A stretch of DNA of 44,454 bases from a virus: IMG/VR virus record IMGVR_UViG_3300030107_006221, positions 1 through 44,454 of that record, one strand, 5' to 3'. The translations under genes were made by a program, and so were the position numbers. Position 1 is the first letter of the stretch. Each line of letters starts with the position of its first letter. Under the pieces are notes generated by a model. That model saw nothing but the letters and a program-made list of their open reading frames with translations. It made no database searches and was not told where the DNA came from. Positions 1-7,851 of this stretch are shown piece by piece.

Positions 1-375
1 TGGTTTCTCATGATTCTCAAATACCCAATTGGTTATATCGTTCTTGACCTCACAATAGTGTCGAAGGTGTTGTTGAGGAACAATCTCAAATAAACAAACA
101 TCGTCAAACTTTATCTTGGCGTTTGCTGTTGCTCTTAAGAAGCTCCGAATCTTGCGAGAATAGATTTCATACCTGTCTTGAAGGTGGACGGGGCCGACTT
201 TACCAATTTCTCGACCACCGCAAAAGATAGAACCATAATCGATGTTCCGACCAAGAAGATGAGGACACCACTCCCAAGTCCGATCAAGGTTGCTTGGGAA
301 ATTGTCGTAAATAAAACTTCCGTTATAATAGATTCCATAGCACTCTCTCCTGTCATCAAGAATTTGAAATGTCAT
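1..375 (-). CDS. Unknown conserved-looking phage protein, 3' end beyond the left edge
   Basis: An uninterrupted frame of 125 codons starts at an ATG whose A is the last base of the upstream gene's stop codon (TAATG overlap) and runs off the left edge, so the C-terminus is missing. A G-rich stretch about 7 nt upstream can serve as ribosome binding site. The protein begins MTFQILDDRRECYGIYYNGS and is rich in aromatic residues, Cys and charged residues (WEWCPH near residue 35, FCGG near 51, QDRYEIYSRKIR near 66-77). It has no signal peptide or membrane segment. I do not recognise the family. Its coupling to the structural operon suggests a late virion or assembly role, which is inference. A competing 67-codon frame (135-338) lies inside it and is treated as a finding rather than a gene. 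Confidence 0.7.
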   Translation of the reverse strand, partial: MTFQILDDRRECYGIYYNGSFIYDNFPSNLDRTWEWCPHLLGRNIDYGSIFCGGREIGKVGPVHLQDRYEIYSRKIRSFLRATANAKIKFDDVCLFEIVPQQHLRHYCEVKNDITNWVFENHEKP

Positions 376-1712
376 TAATACCCCCCGCTTGATCCTCCAC
401 CGATTGCTGGAGTAGTTTCGGAAACACCAGACACACCTGTTTCAATTTCAGTTGTATTGGTCGCCTGATTCTCGACTGTTGATGAGATTGAAGGCGCGGT
501 GTCTTTGTTTCTTTCGTTTTGCCTTTTAATAAAATAATTTGTACCACCATACTTTGATTTATATTTTACTCTGAACTGTTCATTAATATATCTCATAGTT
601 TTCCGGTTGTCAATATTTTTTGTCATTTTTATTGTTTTTAATATTTTTTTAATCTCATTTCCAGATAGCACGTTATTCTCTTCAAAATTTCTTATATGCG
701 TATACAAAGCAAATCTTTCCTTCATATGAAAATCGTCTTCTATCTGTTGTGCTGTCATAGTTTTTCTGTCAACAAACTTAATTGAAGTGTTTTTGCGACA
801 AGCAGATTGTACTATGCGCTCAAAGGGATAAGTGCTAGCAAAATTATTATAATGACTCATAAATTTTTGCATCAAAAGTTCTATATCTACGGTAAAAGCA
901 TATTCATATGAAAAAATAAACAAAGCGTTTGTGCTGTAAATATTCCTATTTTTAGCATATGGCAAGAGCCCCGGTGACATTATATCAGCAACCATAATTG
1001 TTGGTGTTAATTCTGATACAATAAAGCCATTCTGGCGGCATACATTTAAATAATATTCAAAACACGGGCTTTTCAAAACCCTTTCCTCTGTTATGGGGTC
1101 GTTTCCTATATTTAGGCCACCAATATCAACTGCAATGCCAGTTGTAAAAATGTTTGATGTTTTAGAGCGTTGCCAAGAAGTAAAAGTTAATGGCGTGTGA
1201 TCAGGCTTAGATTTCAAAAATAACAATAAATTCTCAACAAACTGTTTATATGTGAACACCTTTTGTTTAATATTATTAGAGTATAGAAAGTTGTTTATAT
1301 AATCCTCCATTAATAGGTCAATATAATTGTTATATAACACAAATGGAGATATATAGGCTTTTTTGGGCGCAAAACGTGAAAAAATTGGATCATCATTTGG
1401 TATTGTTCCAATTTGTTGTGCGTTCTTCATCGCATCGCTAACCGCCGTAAAAGCATCTGCTGCAAAATCCAATAATCTAAAGACATCTTCTGTGTTTTCA
1501 TTTTGTGATAGCGCGATCAACTTATTTTCTTTTGGATAAATTGTGTTTAGTCTTGGGTCCACTCTCCCATAGAGCGTGTTTTCAGCAAACGTAAGATTTC
1601 TAACTTCTGGGCCATCGTTTATACCCTTGAAGGCGTCTTGTGCATAAAGAACTCTATAATAAAAAGATGTTGATGCATAGGAATTATTGTTTGTTGCTTT
1701 AAATTTAGTCAT
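375..1712 (-). CDS. Probable virion/baseplate structural protein, 445 aa
   Basis: A 445-residue protein starting at ATG 1712, three bases after the stop of the 1715-residue gene. There is no signal peptide or membrane segment. A motif near residue 50 (LYGRVDPR) resembles VYGRMDPI in the baseplate-like protein at 7232-7849, hinting at a shared structural element. The middle is rich in aromatic residues and Asn, and the last 60 residues are a Thr/Ser/Gly-rich tail ending SSGGY. Its place at the end of the tail/baseplate gene run supports a baseplate or tail-tip role. I cannot assign a named T4 equivalent. Confidence 0.6.
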   Translation of the reverse strand: MTKFKATNNNSYASTSFYYRVLYAQDAFKGINDGPEVRNLTFAENTLYGRVDPRLNTIYPKENKLIALSQNENTEDVFRLLDFAADAFTAVSDAMKNAQQIGTIPNDDPIFSRFAPKKAYISPFVLYNNYIDLLMEDYINNFLYSNNIKQKVFTYKQFVENLLLFLKSKPDHTPLTFTSWQRSKTSNIFTTGIAVDIGGLNIGNDPITEERVLKSPCFEYYLNVCRQNGFIVSELTPTIMVADIMSPGLLPYAKNRNIYSTNALFIFSYEYAFTVDIELLMQKFMSHYNNFASTYPFERIVQSACRKNTSIKFVDRKTMTAQQIEDDFHMKERFALYTHIRNFEENNVLSGNEIKKILKTIKMTKNIDNRKTMRYINEQFRVKYKSKYGGTNYFIKRQNERNKDTAPSISSTVENQATNTTEIETGVSGVSETTPAIGGGSSGGY

Positions 1713-1715
1713 TTT

Positions 1716-4700
1716 TTATTTTTTGGACCCCTTAATAGCAAGAGCGTTATTGGCTGTTACTGTATTTAGTAATTCAACACATTTAGAAGCGTCTCTGGTG
1801 GCTACTCGCGCAGTAATAGCAGAACTCGAAATTGTCGTTTGTGCCCCTGTCATCCCTGTAATTGAAATATTTCTGGATTCTCCGTCTCCACTATATTGAA
1901 AAAGAGCACTCAATTTGGTTTTAAACCCCGCAGATGAAATTTCAGATTGTACTTTCGTTATAACATGGTAACCACCAATACCAAGAGCATTAGCAGTTGA
2001 TCTATTGTTTCCACCAGTGGTTGGGTCCCAATCAGTGCCTCCAAATCCTCGCGGATCAATAAAAATCTCCATGCCGGGATAAAATATTGTATTTCCGTAC
2101 AACTCCAATTCAACATTATAGACAGCACCTAATTGTAAAAGTCCATAATGACCTTGATTATAAAATCTGGCTTCTCGTAAGTACGCCATGTCAGTTTTAG
2201 AGAAACTGACATTTTTTAACAAACCCCTATCTGAGCCTATTTGAAAATGATAGGTCGCATCCTTTTCATCTTCAATTCTCAGGCCACGGCCTTTATGTGT
2301 CAATGATAATACCGGAGCAACTGGGTATAACAATATGTATTTATACATATTTTTCGTTGCTTGCTCATCTTCTTCATCAATGCCGCCCGTGCTTAGAGGT
2401 AATTTCTCTTTTTCATGCATTGCATCAACGCGGCGGGGTAATGTGGCATAGAATTTAGAATTGTCACCATCGTAATCATCCCAACTCTTGTCAAAATCAA
2501 TATGAAGCGGGTCAAGATAATATTTTGTTTTAGAGCCAGCAGCACCGGCCTGAGCACTCTTTATTTCTTCGCCTGCGCCCATAAATTGGCCCGTCTGAAA
2601 CATCAATGAAGAATCAACTCTTCTATTAATACAGGCGTCGGTCATCAATGAAACTGCTGATTTTAATAAATCTTTTACAAATTCAATCAGTGGATACACA
2701 GTTCTATCAGGTTTTACTACGTTTTCAGTCATCCAGTTATTAAAAAATTCAAGAGATATAGGAATATCAGCAATATTTGCTGTAAAGAATACCTCCTTTT
2801 TTGTATAATCTGTAAATGTAAAGGAGGATAACAACATAACAAAATTTTTCACTTCATCTCGGCGATGTCTAAAAATATCCACATCATCCAATTCTGGATC
2901 ATATGATGCATTGAAATTCTGCTGTCCGGGGGCTGGGAGATATAAACAATCCATGAGCGTATAAATCAAATCACCCATATGAAAATATTGAACTATATAG
3001 TTGTCCACTTCATCGTCGTCATTGGTAGTGATACCAATTCCGCCGCGCTGTGCCTCCTTGACCGATGGGAAAGTAACAGAAAATTCCTTTTGATAAGCTG
3101 TAACGTCGCTTTTATCATACTCTGCGCCCCAAATGTTGGATCTTTTATTTAATCGCCTCATGATTGAGCCTTGGGCGGCTTTTATATATTTTTCTTCTGC
3201 TGTGATTAAATTTCTTTGTAACGCAATTAATTGCATTTGGTTACAAGACTCTTGTATTTGTTTAGAAAGTATTTGATCTCTCAAATATCTTTTATATGCT
3301 TCAATTTGTGGTGTTGATAATGCATTTATGTCAGTAGTTCGCAATTTAGAATCAATATAGGCGGCATAATTGATTTTAACCTCAACTGTGCCATCGTTAC
3401 GAAAGTCCATATCATGATCAACCATGTTTAATAAAAACGTTTTGTTTGTTAGTTCCAAAGATTTATTAAATTCTTCTAATAAATTCTTTCTAACTTCTTT
3501 TATTTTAAGATACAATTTTTTCTTTTTAGAAGCCTTTATTCGCTTCTTTTTTTCCTCTTCTGAAAGCCTAGTATATAGCAGGTCCTTGAAGGCTTCATCA
3601 TTTCTAATGCTCCAACCAACGTCAACTCTAATTCTAAAATTTGTAGGACTATATTCATTCGGATGAATAGAAGTGGATGTTTTTTCAGTTTTATTTGTTG
3701 GGTATAGCAGCAAATCTATATATTTATATTTGTAACGGTCAGAACCTCTTGTTTTTGTTAATTCATTGAATGATTGAAAATACATAACAAGTTCTGCATT
3801 TATATCTTTTGTTGCAGTCGCGGGGGTTCCGCCTTCATATGTAAAAGAGAAACTTTTTATACCAGAGCCTTCTCCCTTTTCAATTCCTTCGGCCTTTGAG
3901 AGCTTTTTCGCATAAGAGGGTGTAACAAAATTATTAAATGTAAACTCTATTTCTTTTTCACCAAGAACTGGGTCATCAGATATTCTAAACAACCTTATCT
4001 TTGGCGTAAGCGCAGATTGTATATCAGGAGTTATATTTAACAGAGGTCGTATTAGTTCTCCTTTTGGTGCTGATAGGTAGTTTGGTATTTTTGAAAACTG
4101 TCCCTTTGTGTGGGTCACACGGCGCAAGCGACCGCCGAAAGGATCAATTTTGCCGGTATTTGGTGAATCAACGTCATGGCATTTATGTAACAAAAGTTCC
4201 CCACCACGGCCACCACGGTGGGACTCAGCGGGTCGTTGGCCAGCATAATTCATATCAGATTGTATTTGATAAATATATTTCTTTTTTAATTCATCTATGT
4301 TTGTTAATAATAAACATTGATCCATATTTTTCTTACGAAGTTCAAGTCTTTCTTTTACCTCTTCTTCGGTTAAATCAACACTTGATGATTTTGGATCATT
4401 GGGCAAATCAATATTGTTTATACCAGACAAAGCTGGGGCCGGTGTGCCTGAAGGGGCGGCGGTCTCGGCGAGGTCGGCTAAATCTTCACCGTCATCAGCT
4501 ACTTTTTGCAAATTAGCAACTGTTAGATATTTTATTGTTGCATCAAGCCATAAATTTTGCACTATTGCCCATTCACGGAGCTTATATGCAGCGGCATTAA
4601 CAGCATCAATCCATAGCTGCACTATCCATGATCTGGTCGTATCGTCGTCTTCAATTCTGTCTGTTAATGAGTAATAATTGAGACCTTCGGTATCAGCATT

Positions 4701-6863
4701 ACCATTAACTCGATTTTCTGCAATTTGTGAAACACAGGCAGCTATGGTGCCGTTGTTTTGGTGAAATAGATTTCTGTAATCACGCTGAACCATCTCGGCG
4801 GCGAGTCTCATTGGACTGAAAAGCAAATCCATATCAGTTTCAGTTAGCTTTATTGGCTTCTCAGGCGATTCGGTTAACGAATTTTTTATTGCTAATTCAA
4901 GCGACTCGGCAAGCTGCTTTTTTTTAAGTTCCAAATATCCTAATATTGTGTCATCTTCATGAATTTGATATGGCCCTAATGCTTGTTCTTCCAAAGTATA
5001 TAAATCAAACATTGATCTGTACCATTTTCCGCTAACGTTTTTAACTTCCAGAGAAGTGATTAGTTTATCGTTTTGTCTTTTGGGGGCCGGGGCGTAGTAG
5101 TGTCGAGTTTCGTCTCTGCCGTGTTTATCAACAAGCTTTCCGTCTTTGTCGGGTGCCCATGTTGGAAATTCGGGAAGTTGGTCGCTCAAGGCCGTCACAT
5201 CGGGTACTATATCATTATACCATATTACCGCACTGATTGCTGGGAGTTTGTCATGTTTTTTCCAATCTTTCTGGCGAGCGGGCACGCGTCTTCCATATCT
5301 TCGACGTTTGTCTTCATCTTGTATTTTTGTCAGCAAGGGGGCGTTGCCGGATTGACTATCTTGACCAAACAGCATATATGGATTCTGACTGGTGATACTT
5401 AATGATTCAAGTTTCGGATATACAAGCGTTCTACCTTGCTTTAACTTATAGCCTGCCTGTCTGGGGGTGTTGACGCTGCCCAGAAAAGGTGATAATGGCC
5501 ACTGGGCAGTTCCAAAAAATCGCCATTCCTCCGCATCGAAATCGTTGTTCATGAATGCTGCTTGACCATCGCTATTCCAAGTTTGTTCTCTATAACCTTT
5601 AATACCTTCACCAGTGTCTGGGTCTCCATCTAATGCTGTTGTCACGCCTTCTGCGAGAGTCAGGCCATGTGTCACATGTTTCGCGAAAAGCTCCTCAGTT
5701 GGTTCTTGGCTTCCCAATCCATTTTGCAAAAGTTTATAATATTCACTATCTGTAAGCAAATCATTTTGTACTTTATCTATCCATTTTTCCCAAAAATCGT
5801 GAACCGCATCAGGTATATAGCCGTTGTCGGGGTGGGCTTCACCCCAAGATTTCCCAACAGGGCCAACTTGAATCCATGGTTCTTCAAGCGTGCCGTATTT
5901 ACCCGCCATCAACATCATTAAACGCTTTTGTTCTACGGTCCAATTTTCATACTTTTTTTCTTCTAAATATCGATAAAATTGAATCACAATCATCGGTGGC
6001 CCTGTGCCATCGGATTGTAAATGACCCTGCGAAGCAACTGTTACTGCCGGGTGGAGCCTGCTCCGAACCCAATCGTTGCGCCAAATGGCGTTGTCTTCGA
6101 GGTCCGTCACCAAATCGCCTTTCCGGGTTCGCCACTTGCGGCAGTATACGTCACCGGCTGGCATGTTATTGATACAGTGTTTATAGTAGAAATATACTAT
6201 CCCCTCCCAGCCAGAAGCATCGCTATTCTTATCATATTCAAAGGTTGCCTTGTGCATCATCAAGGATGTTGGGGGTGCGTAAACGGTCACGCCGGGAAGC
6301 ATGGTGGGGCTTCGACCACCTGCGCCCATACCATCAAGTTGATTAAGAATTATACCAGAGCTATTGGGCGATATGCGGCCATATCGATCAACTTGAACAC
6401 CGCCGTATGTTCTGGAAATAAATCGAACAAAAAGTGGATCATTAAAAAATTCTTTATATTCGATATTCTCCGAGTCCTCTGAGAAGCCCGTCTTTGTCTT
6501 GAAATAGCTATCCAATAGCCACGCGCAAAAGTGGGCTGCTCCGAGGTCGATGGCATTATATTGACTATAATCGTTAGCATCGGATGTGGCGTCCCCTCTT
6601 GAAGTAATAACAGTCGCAAGGCCCTTATAAGGCCACATTGAGTCACCTATTGTCCAGTCATAGAGTTTTTGCGGAGTCATTTCTCTATCATCGTCGTCGA
6701 GGTCCAACCTTCGCAATCGATTAATCTCGTCATTGCTAATTGTATCGCCTTCATAGAAAAGCATCTTGTTGTCGTCGGTCTCATATGCTGACATTGTTTG
6801 ATTAAACCATGAGGCCCATGACATTAAAAATGTCGAACTCGTTATTGCTGCATCATCTGCCAT
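1716..6863 (-). CDS. Giant virion structural protein, probable baseplate/tail hub, 1715 aa
   Basis: The largest protein in the window. Its ATG overlaps the stop of the gp53-like gene (TAATG). It has no signal peptide. A highly charged Lys/Glu helical segment lies in the middle (around 3470-3560), with Pro/Ala and Gly linkers near 4440 and 2540. The last 200 residues look like a beta-rich hub or tube domain (YGNTIFYPGMEIFIDPRGFG, then GIGGYHVITKV), a pattern I associate with baseplate hub proteins of marine myophages. It lies directly downstream of the tape measure and gp53-like genes, where T4-type phages carry baseplate genes. It may combine functions that T4 splits among gp27, gp5 and wedge proteins. 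I saw no convincing lysozyme motif. The structural assignment is fairly safe, the exact role is not. Confidence 0.6.
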   Translation of the reverse strand: MADDAAITSSTFLMSWASWFNQTMSAYETDDNKMLFYEGDTISNDEINRLRRLDLDDDDREMTPQKLYDWTIGDSMWPYKGLATVITSRGDATSDANDYSQYNAIDLGAAHFCAWLLDSYFKTKTGFSEDSENIEYKEFFNDPLFVRFISRTYGGVQVDRYGRISPNSSGIILNQLDGMGAGGRSPTMLPGVTVYAPPTSLMMHKATFEYDKNSDASGWEGIVYFYYKHCINNMPAGDVYCRKWRTRKGDLVTDLEDNAIWRNDWVRSRLHPAVTVASQGHLQSDGTGPPMIVIQFYRYLEEKKYENWTVEQKRLMMLMAGKYGTLEEPWIQVGPVGKSWGEAHPDNGYIPDAVHDFWEKWIDKVQNDLLTDSEYYKLLQNGLGSQEPTEELFAKHVTHGLTLAEGVTTALDGDPDTGEGIKGYREQTWNSDGQAAFMNNDFDAEEWRFFGTAQWPLSPFLGSVNTPRQAGYKLKQGRTLVYPKLESLSITSQNPYMLFGQDSQSGNAPLLTKIQDEDKRRRYGRRVPARQKDWKKHDKLPAISAVIWYNDIVPDVTALSDQLPEFPTWAPDKDGKLVDKHGRDETRHYYAPAPKRQNDKLITSLEVKNVSGKWYRSMFDLYTLEEQALGPYQIHEDDTILGYLELKKKQLAESLELAIKNSLTESPEKPIKLTETDMDLLFSPMRLAAEMVQRDYRNLFHQNNGTIAACVSQIAENRVNGNADTEGLNYYSLTDRIEDDDTTRSWIVQLWIDAVNAAAYKLREWAIVQNLWLDATIKYLTVANLQKVADDGEDLADLAETAAPSGTPAPALSGINNIDLPNDPKSSSVDLTEEEVKERLELRKKNMDQCLLLTNIDELKKKYIYQIQSDMNYAGQRPAESHRGGRGGELLLHKCHDVDSPNTGKIDPFGGRLRRVTHTKGQFSKIPNYLSAPKGELIRPLLNITPDIQSALTPKIRLFRISDDPVLGEKEIEFTFNNFVTPSYAKKLSKAEGIEKGEGSGIKSFSFTYEGGTPATATKDINAELVMYFQSFNELTKTRGSDRYKYKYIDLLLYPTNKTEKTSTSIHPNEYSPTNFRIRVDVGWSIRNDEAFKDLLYTRLSEEEKKKRIKASKKKKLYLKIKEVRKNLLEEFNKSLELTNKTFLLNMVDHDMDFRNDGTVEVKINYAAYIDSKLRTTDINALSTPQIEAYKRYLRDQILSKQIQESCNQMQLIALQRNLITAEEKYIKAAQGSIMRRLNKRSNIWGAEYDKSDVTAYQKEFSVTFPSVKEAQRGGIGITTNDDDEVDNYIVQYFHMGDLIYTLMDCLYLPAPGQQNFNASYDPELDDVDIFRHRRDEVKNFVMLLSSFTFTDYTKKEVFFTANIADIPISLEFFNNWMTENVVKPDRTVYPLIEFVKDLLKSAVSLMTDACINRRVDSSLMFQTGQFMGAGEEIKSAQAGAAGSKTKYYLDPLHIDFDKSWDDYDGDNSKFYATLPRRVDAMHEKEKLPLSTGGIDEEDEQATKNMYKYILLYPVAPVLSLTHKGRGLRIEDEKDATYHFQIGSDRGLLKNVSFSKTDMAYLREARFYNQGHYGLLQLGAVYNVELELYGNTIFYPGMEIFIDPRGFGGTDWDPTTGGNNRSTANALGIGGYHVITKVQSEISSAGFKTKLSALFQYSGDGESRNISITGMTGAQTTISSSAITARVATRDASKCVELLNTVTANNALAIKGSKK

Positions 6864-7195
6864 TATTCCACCACCTGTAAAGCATCGGCCAGATTAATAG
6901 GTATTTCAATAATGTCTCCAATTTTATTTAAATGTTCTGTTGGACGTTTGTTAAAGGAGGCAATGACCCACCAATATTGAGGGTCTCCATAATAACGCGC
7001 AGATAAACGCCAATACATATCACCGAAACGCCATGGGTGTTCCACTACATCAATAGAATCATAAACCTCTTGTTCATAAACATCTTTCGCCAAAGTCCGA
7101 TACTGTTCAACTGACTTGACACCTCTTATGTCAAATAGGTTTCTATATGTATCATCACCGTTTATTGCTTTTCTTCTTTTTTTATATCTAGACAT
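6863..7195 (-). CDS. 53: Baseplate wedge protein, gp53-like (LysM-type fold)
   Basis: A 110-residue protein. The core HPWRFGDMYWRLSARYYGDP followed by YWWVIASFNKRPTE and GDIIEIP matches the pattern of T4-type gp53 baseplate proteins, whose C-terminal part resembles a LysM module (order: residues load, YYGD, WWVIA, hydrophobic strand at the end). In T4, gp53 joins the six baseplate wedges around the hub. The start ATG at 7195 has GAGGT a suitable distance upstream. Its neighbours are a baseplate-like protein upstream and the giant hub-like protein downstream with a TAATG overlap, consistent with a baseplate operon. The family call is from motif recognition only. Confidence 0.75.
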   Translation of the reverse strand: MSRYKKRRKAINGDDTYRNLFDIRGVKSVEQYRTLAKDVYEQEVYDSIDVVEHPWRFGDMYWRLSARYYGDPQYWWVIASFNKRPTEHLNKIGDIIEIPINLADALQVVE

Positions 7196-7231
7196 ATTCT
7201 AAGACCTCATAGGCTCCATTTATTATTTTTT

Positions 7232-7849
7232 TTACAAACCACTAAAAAAACCACTAGATAGCCATTTGTGTTTCTCAGCGGGTGTACCATGGCCTTTGTC
7301 TCCTTGATGCAACACGTTTAACACAAACGATAGATTAATAATTTTAGGATACAAATTATTGCCATCAACAAACATCCCCATATCCATAGCTGGGGTCCAT
7401 TCTAGCCCACTGAGCCATCCTAGTTGGGGGGATCCACCGGCAGATATCAAATTAGCGTATTTAACCGCTACCAAAGGTGGGCGAGCGATGACTCGGCCAA
7501 CAGTTGTATTTGATCCTTTATCTTTTTGTGGTTTATAGCCCGGATATAAAAATTTAGCCAACTGGTTACATTTGGATAAATTTTCCTTTGCAGATTGCAT
7601 TGAAGTGGCGGGGAGATCAAAAGTCAAAGATATAGCACGCTTTGTGCTTTGAAACGTCGCTATTGGATCCATTCTTCCATATACCTCCTCTTCATTCCAG
7701 TTTGATGTAAATGTTTGGGTAAAGCTCGTTATAAAGGCTGGAAAAATTATTTCTTTATTTGTTAGCTTACTTCTTATTAATAATTTTCCGGGCCCCCCTT
7801 CAATAGAATCTCGGCCTTTCTCGCCATATGTTGCTGTTGGTGTTGTCAT
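7232..7849 (-). CDS. Baseplate/tail-tube-cap-like structural protein
   Basis: A 205-residue protein whose ATG at 7849 lies just below the tape-measure stop, with GGAGGACAATAATT as the ribosome binding region inside the tape-measure end. The sequence is mostly beta-type (FPAFITSFTQTFTSNW, VYGRMDPIATFQSTKRAISLTFDLPA, GLEWTPAMDMG). This resembles the tail-tube-like fold used by baseplate-tube connectors. In T4, gp48 and gp54 cap the baseplate and start the tail tube, and a gene between tape measure and gp53 could do the same job. I cannot tell which equivalent it is, so the symbol is left empty. Confidence 0.55.
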   Translation of the reverse strand: MTTPTATYGEKGRDSIEGGPGKLLIRSKLTNKEIIFPAFITSFTQTFTSNWNEEEVYGRMDPIATFQSTKRAISLTFDLPATSMQSAKENLSKCNQLAKFLYPGYKPQKDKGSNTTVGRVIARPPLVAVKYANLISAGGSPQLGWLSGLEWTPAMDMGMFVDGNNLYPKIINLSFVLNVLHQGDKGHGTPAEKHKWLSSGFFSGL

Positions 7850-7851
7850 AA

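Noticed and set aside
135-338. Separate 67-codon membrane-protein gene
   Set aside because: It lies entirely inside a longer frame (1-375) with a coupled start. Kept only as a finding on overlapping frames.
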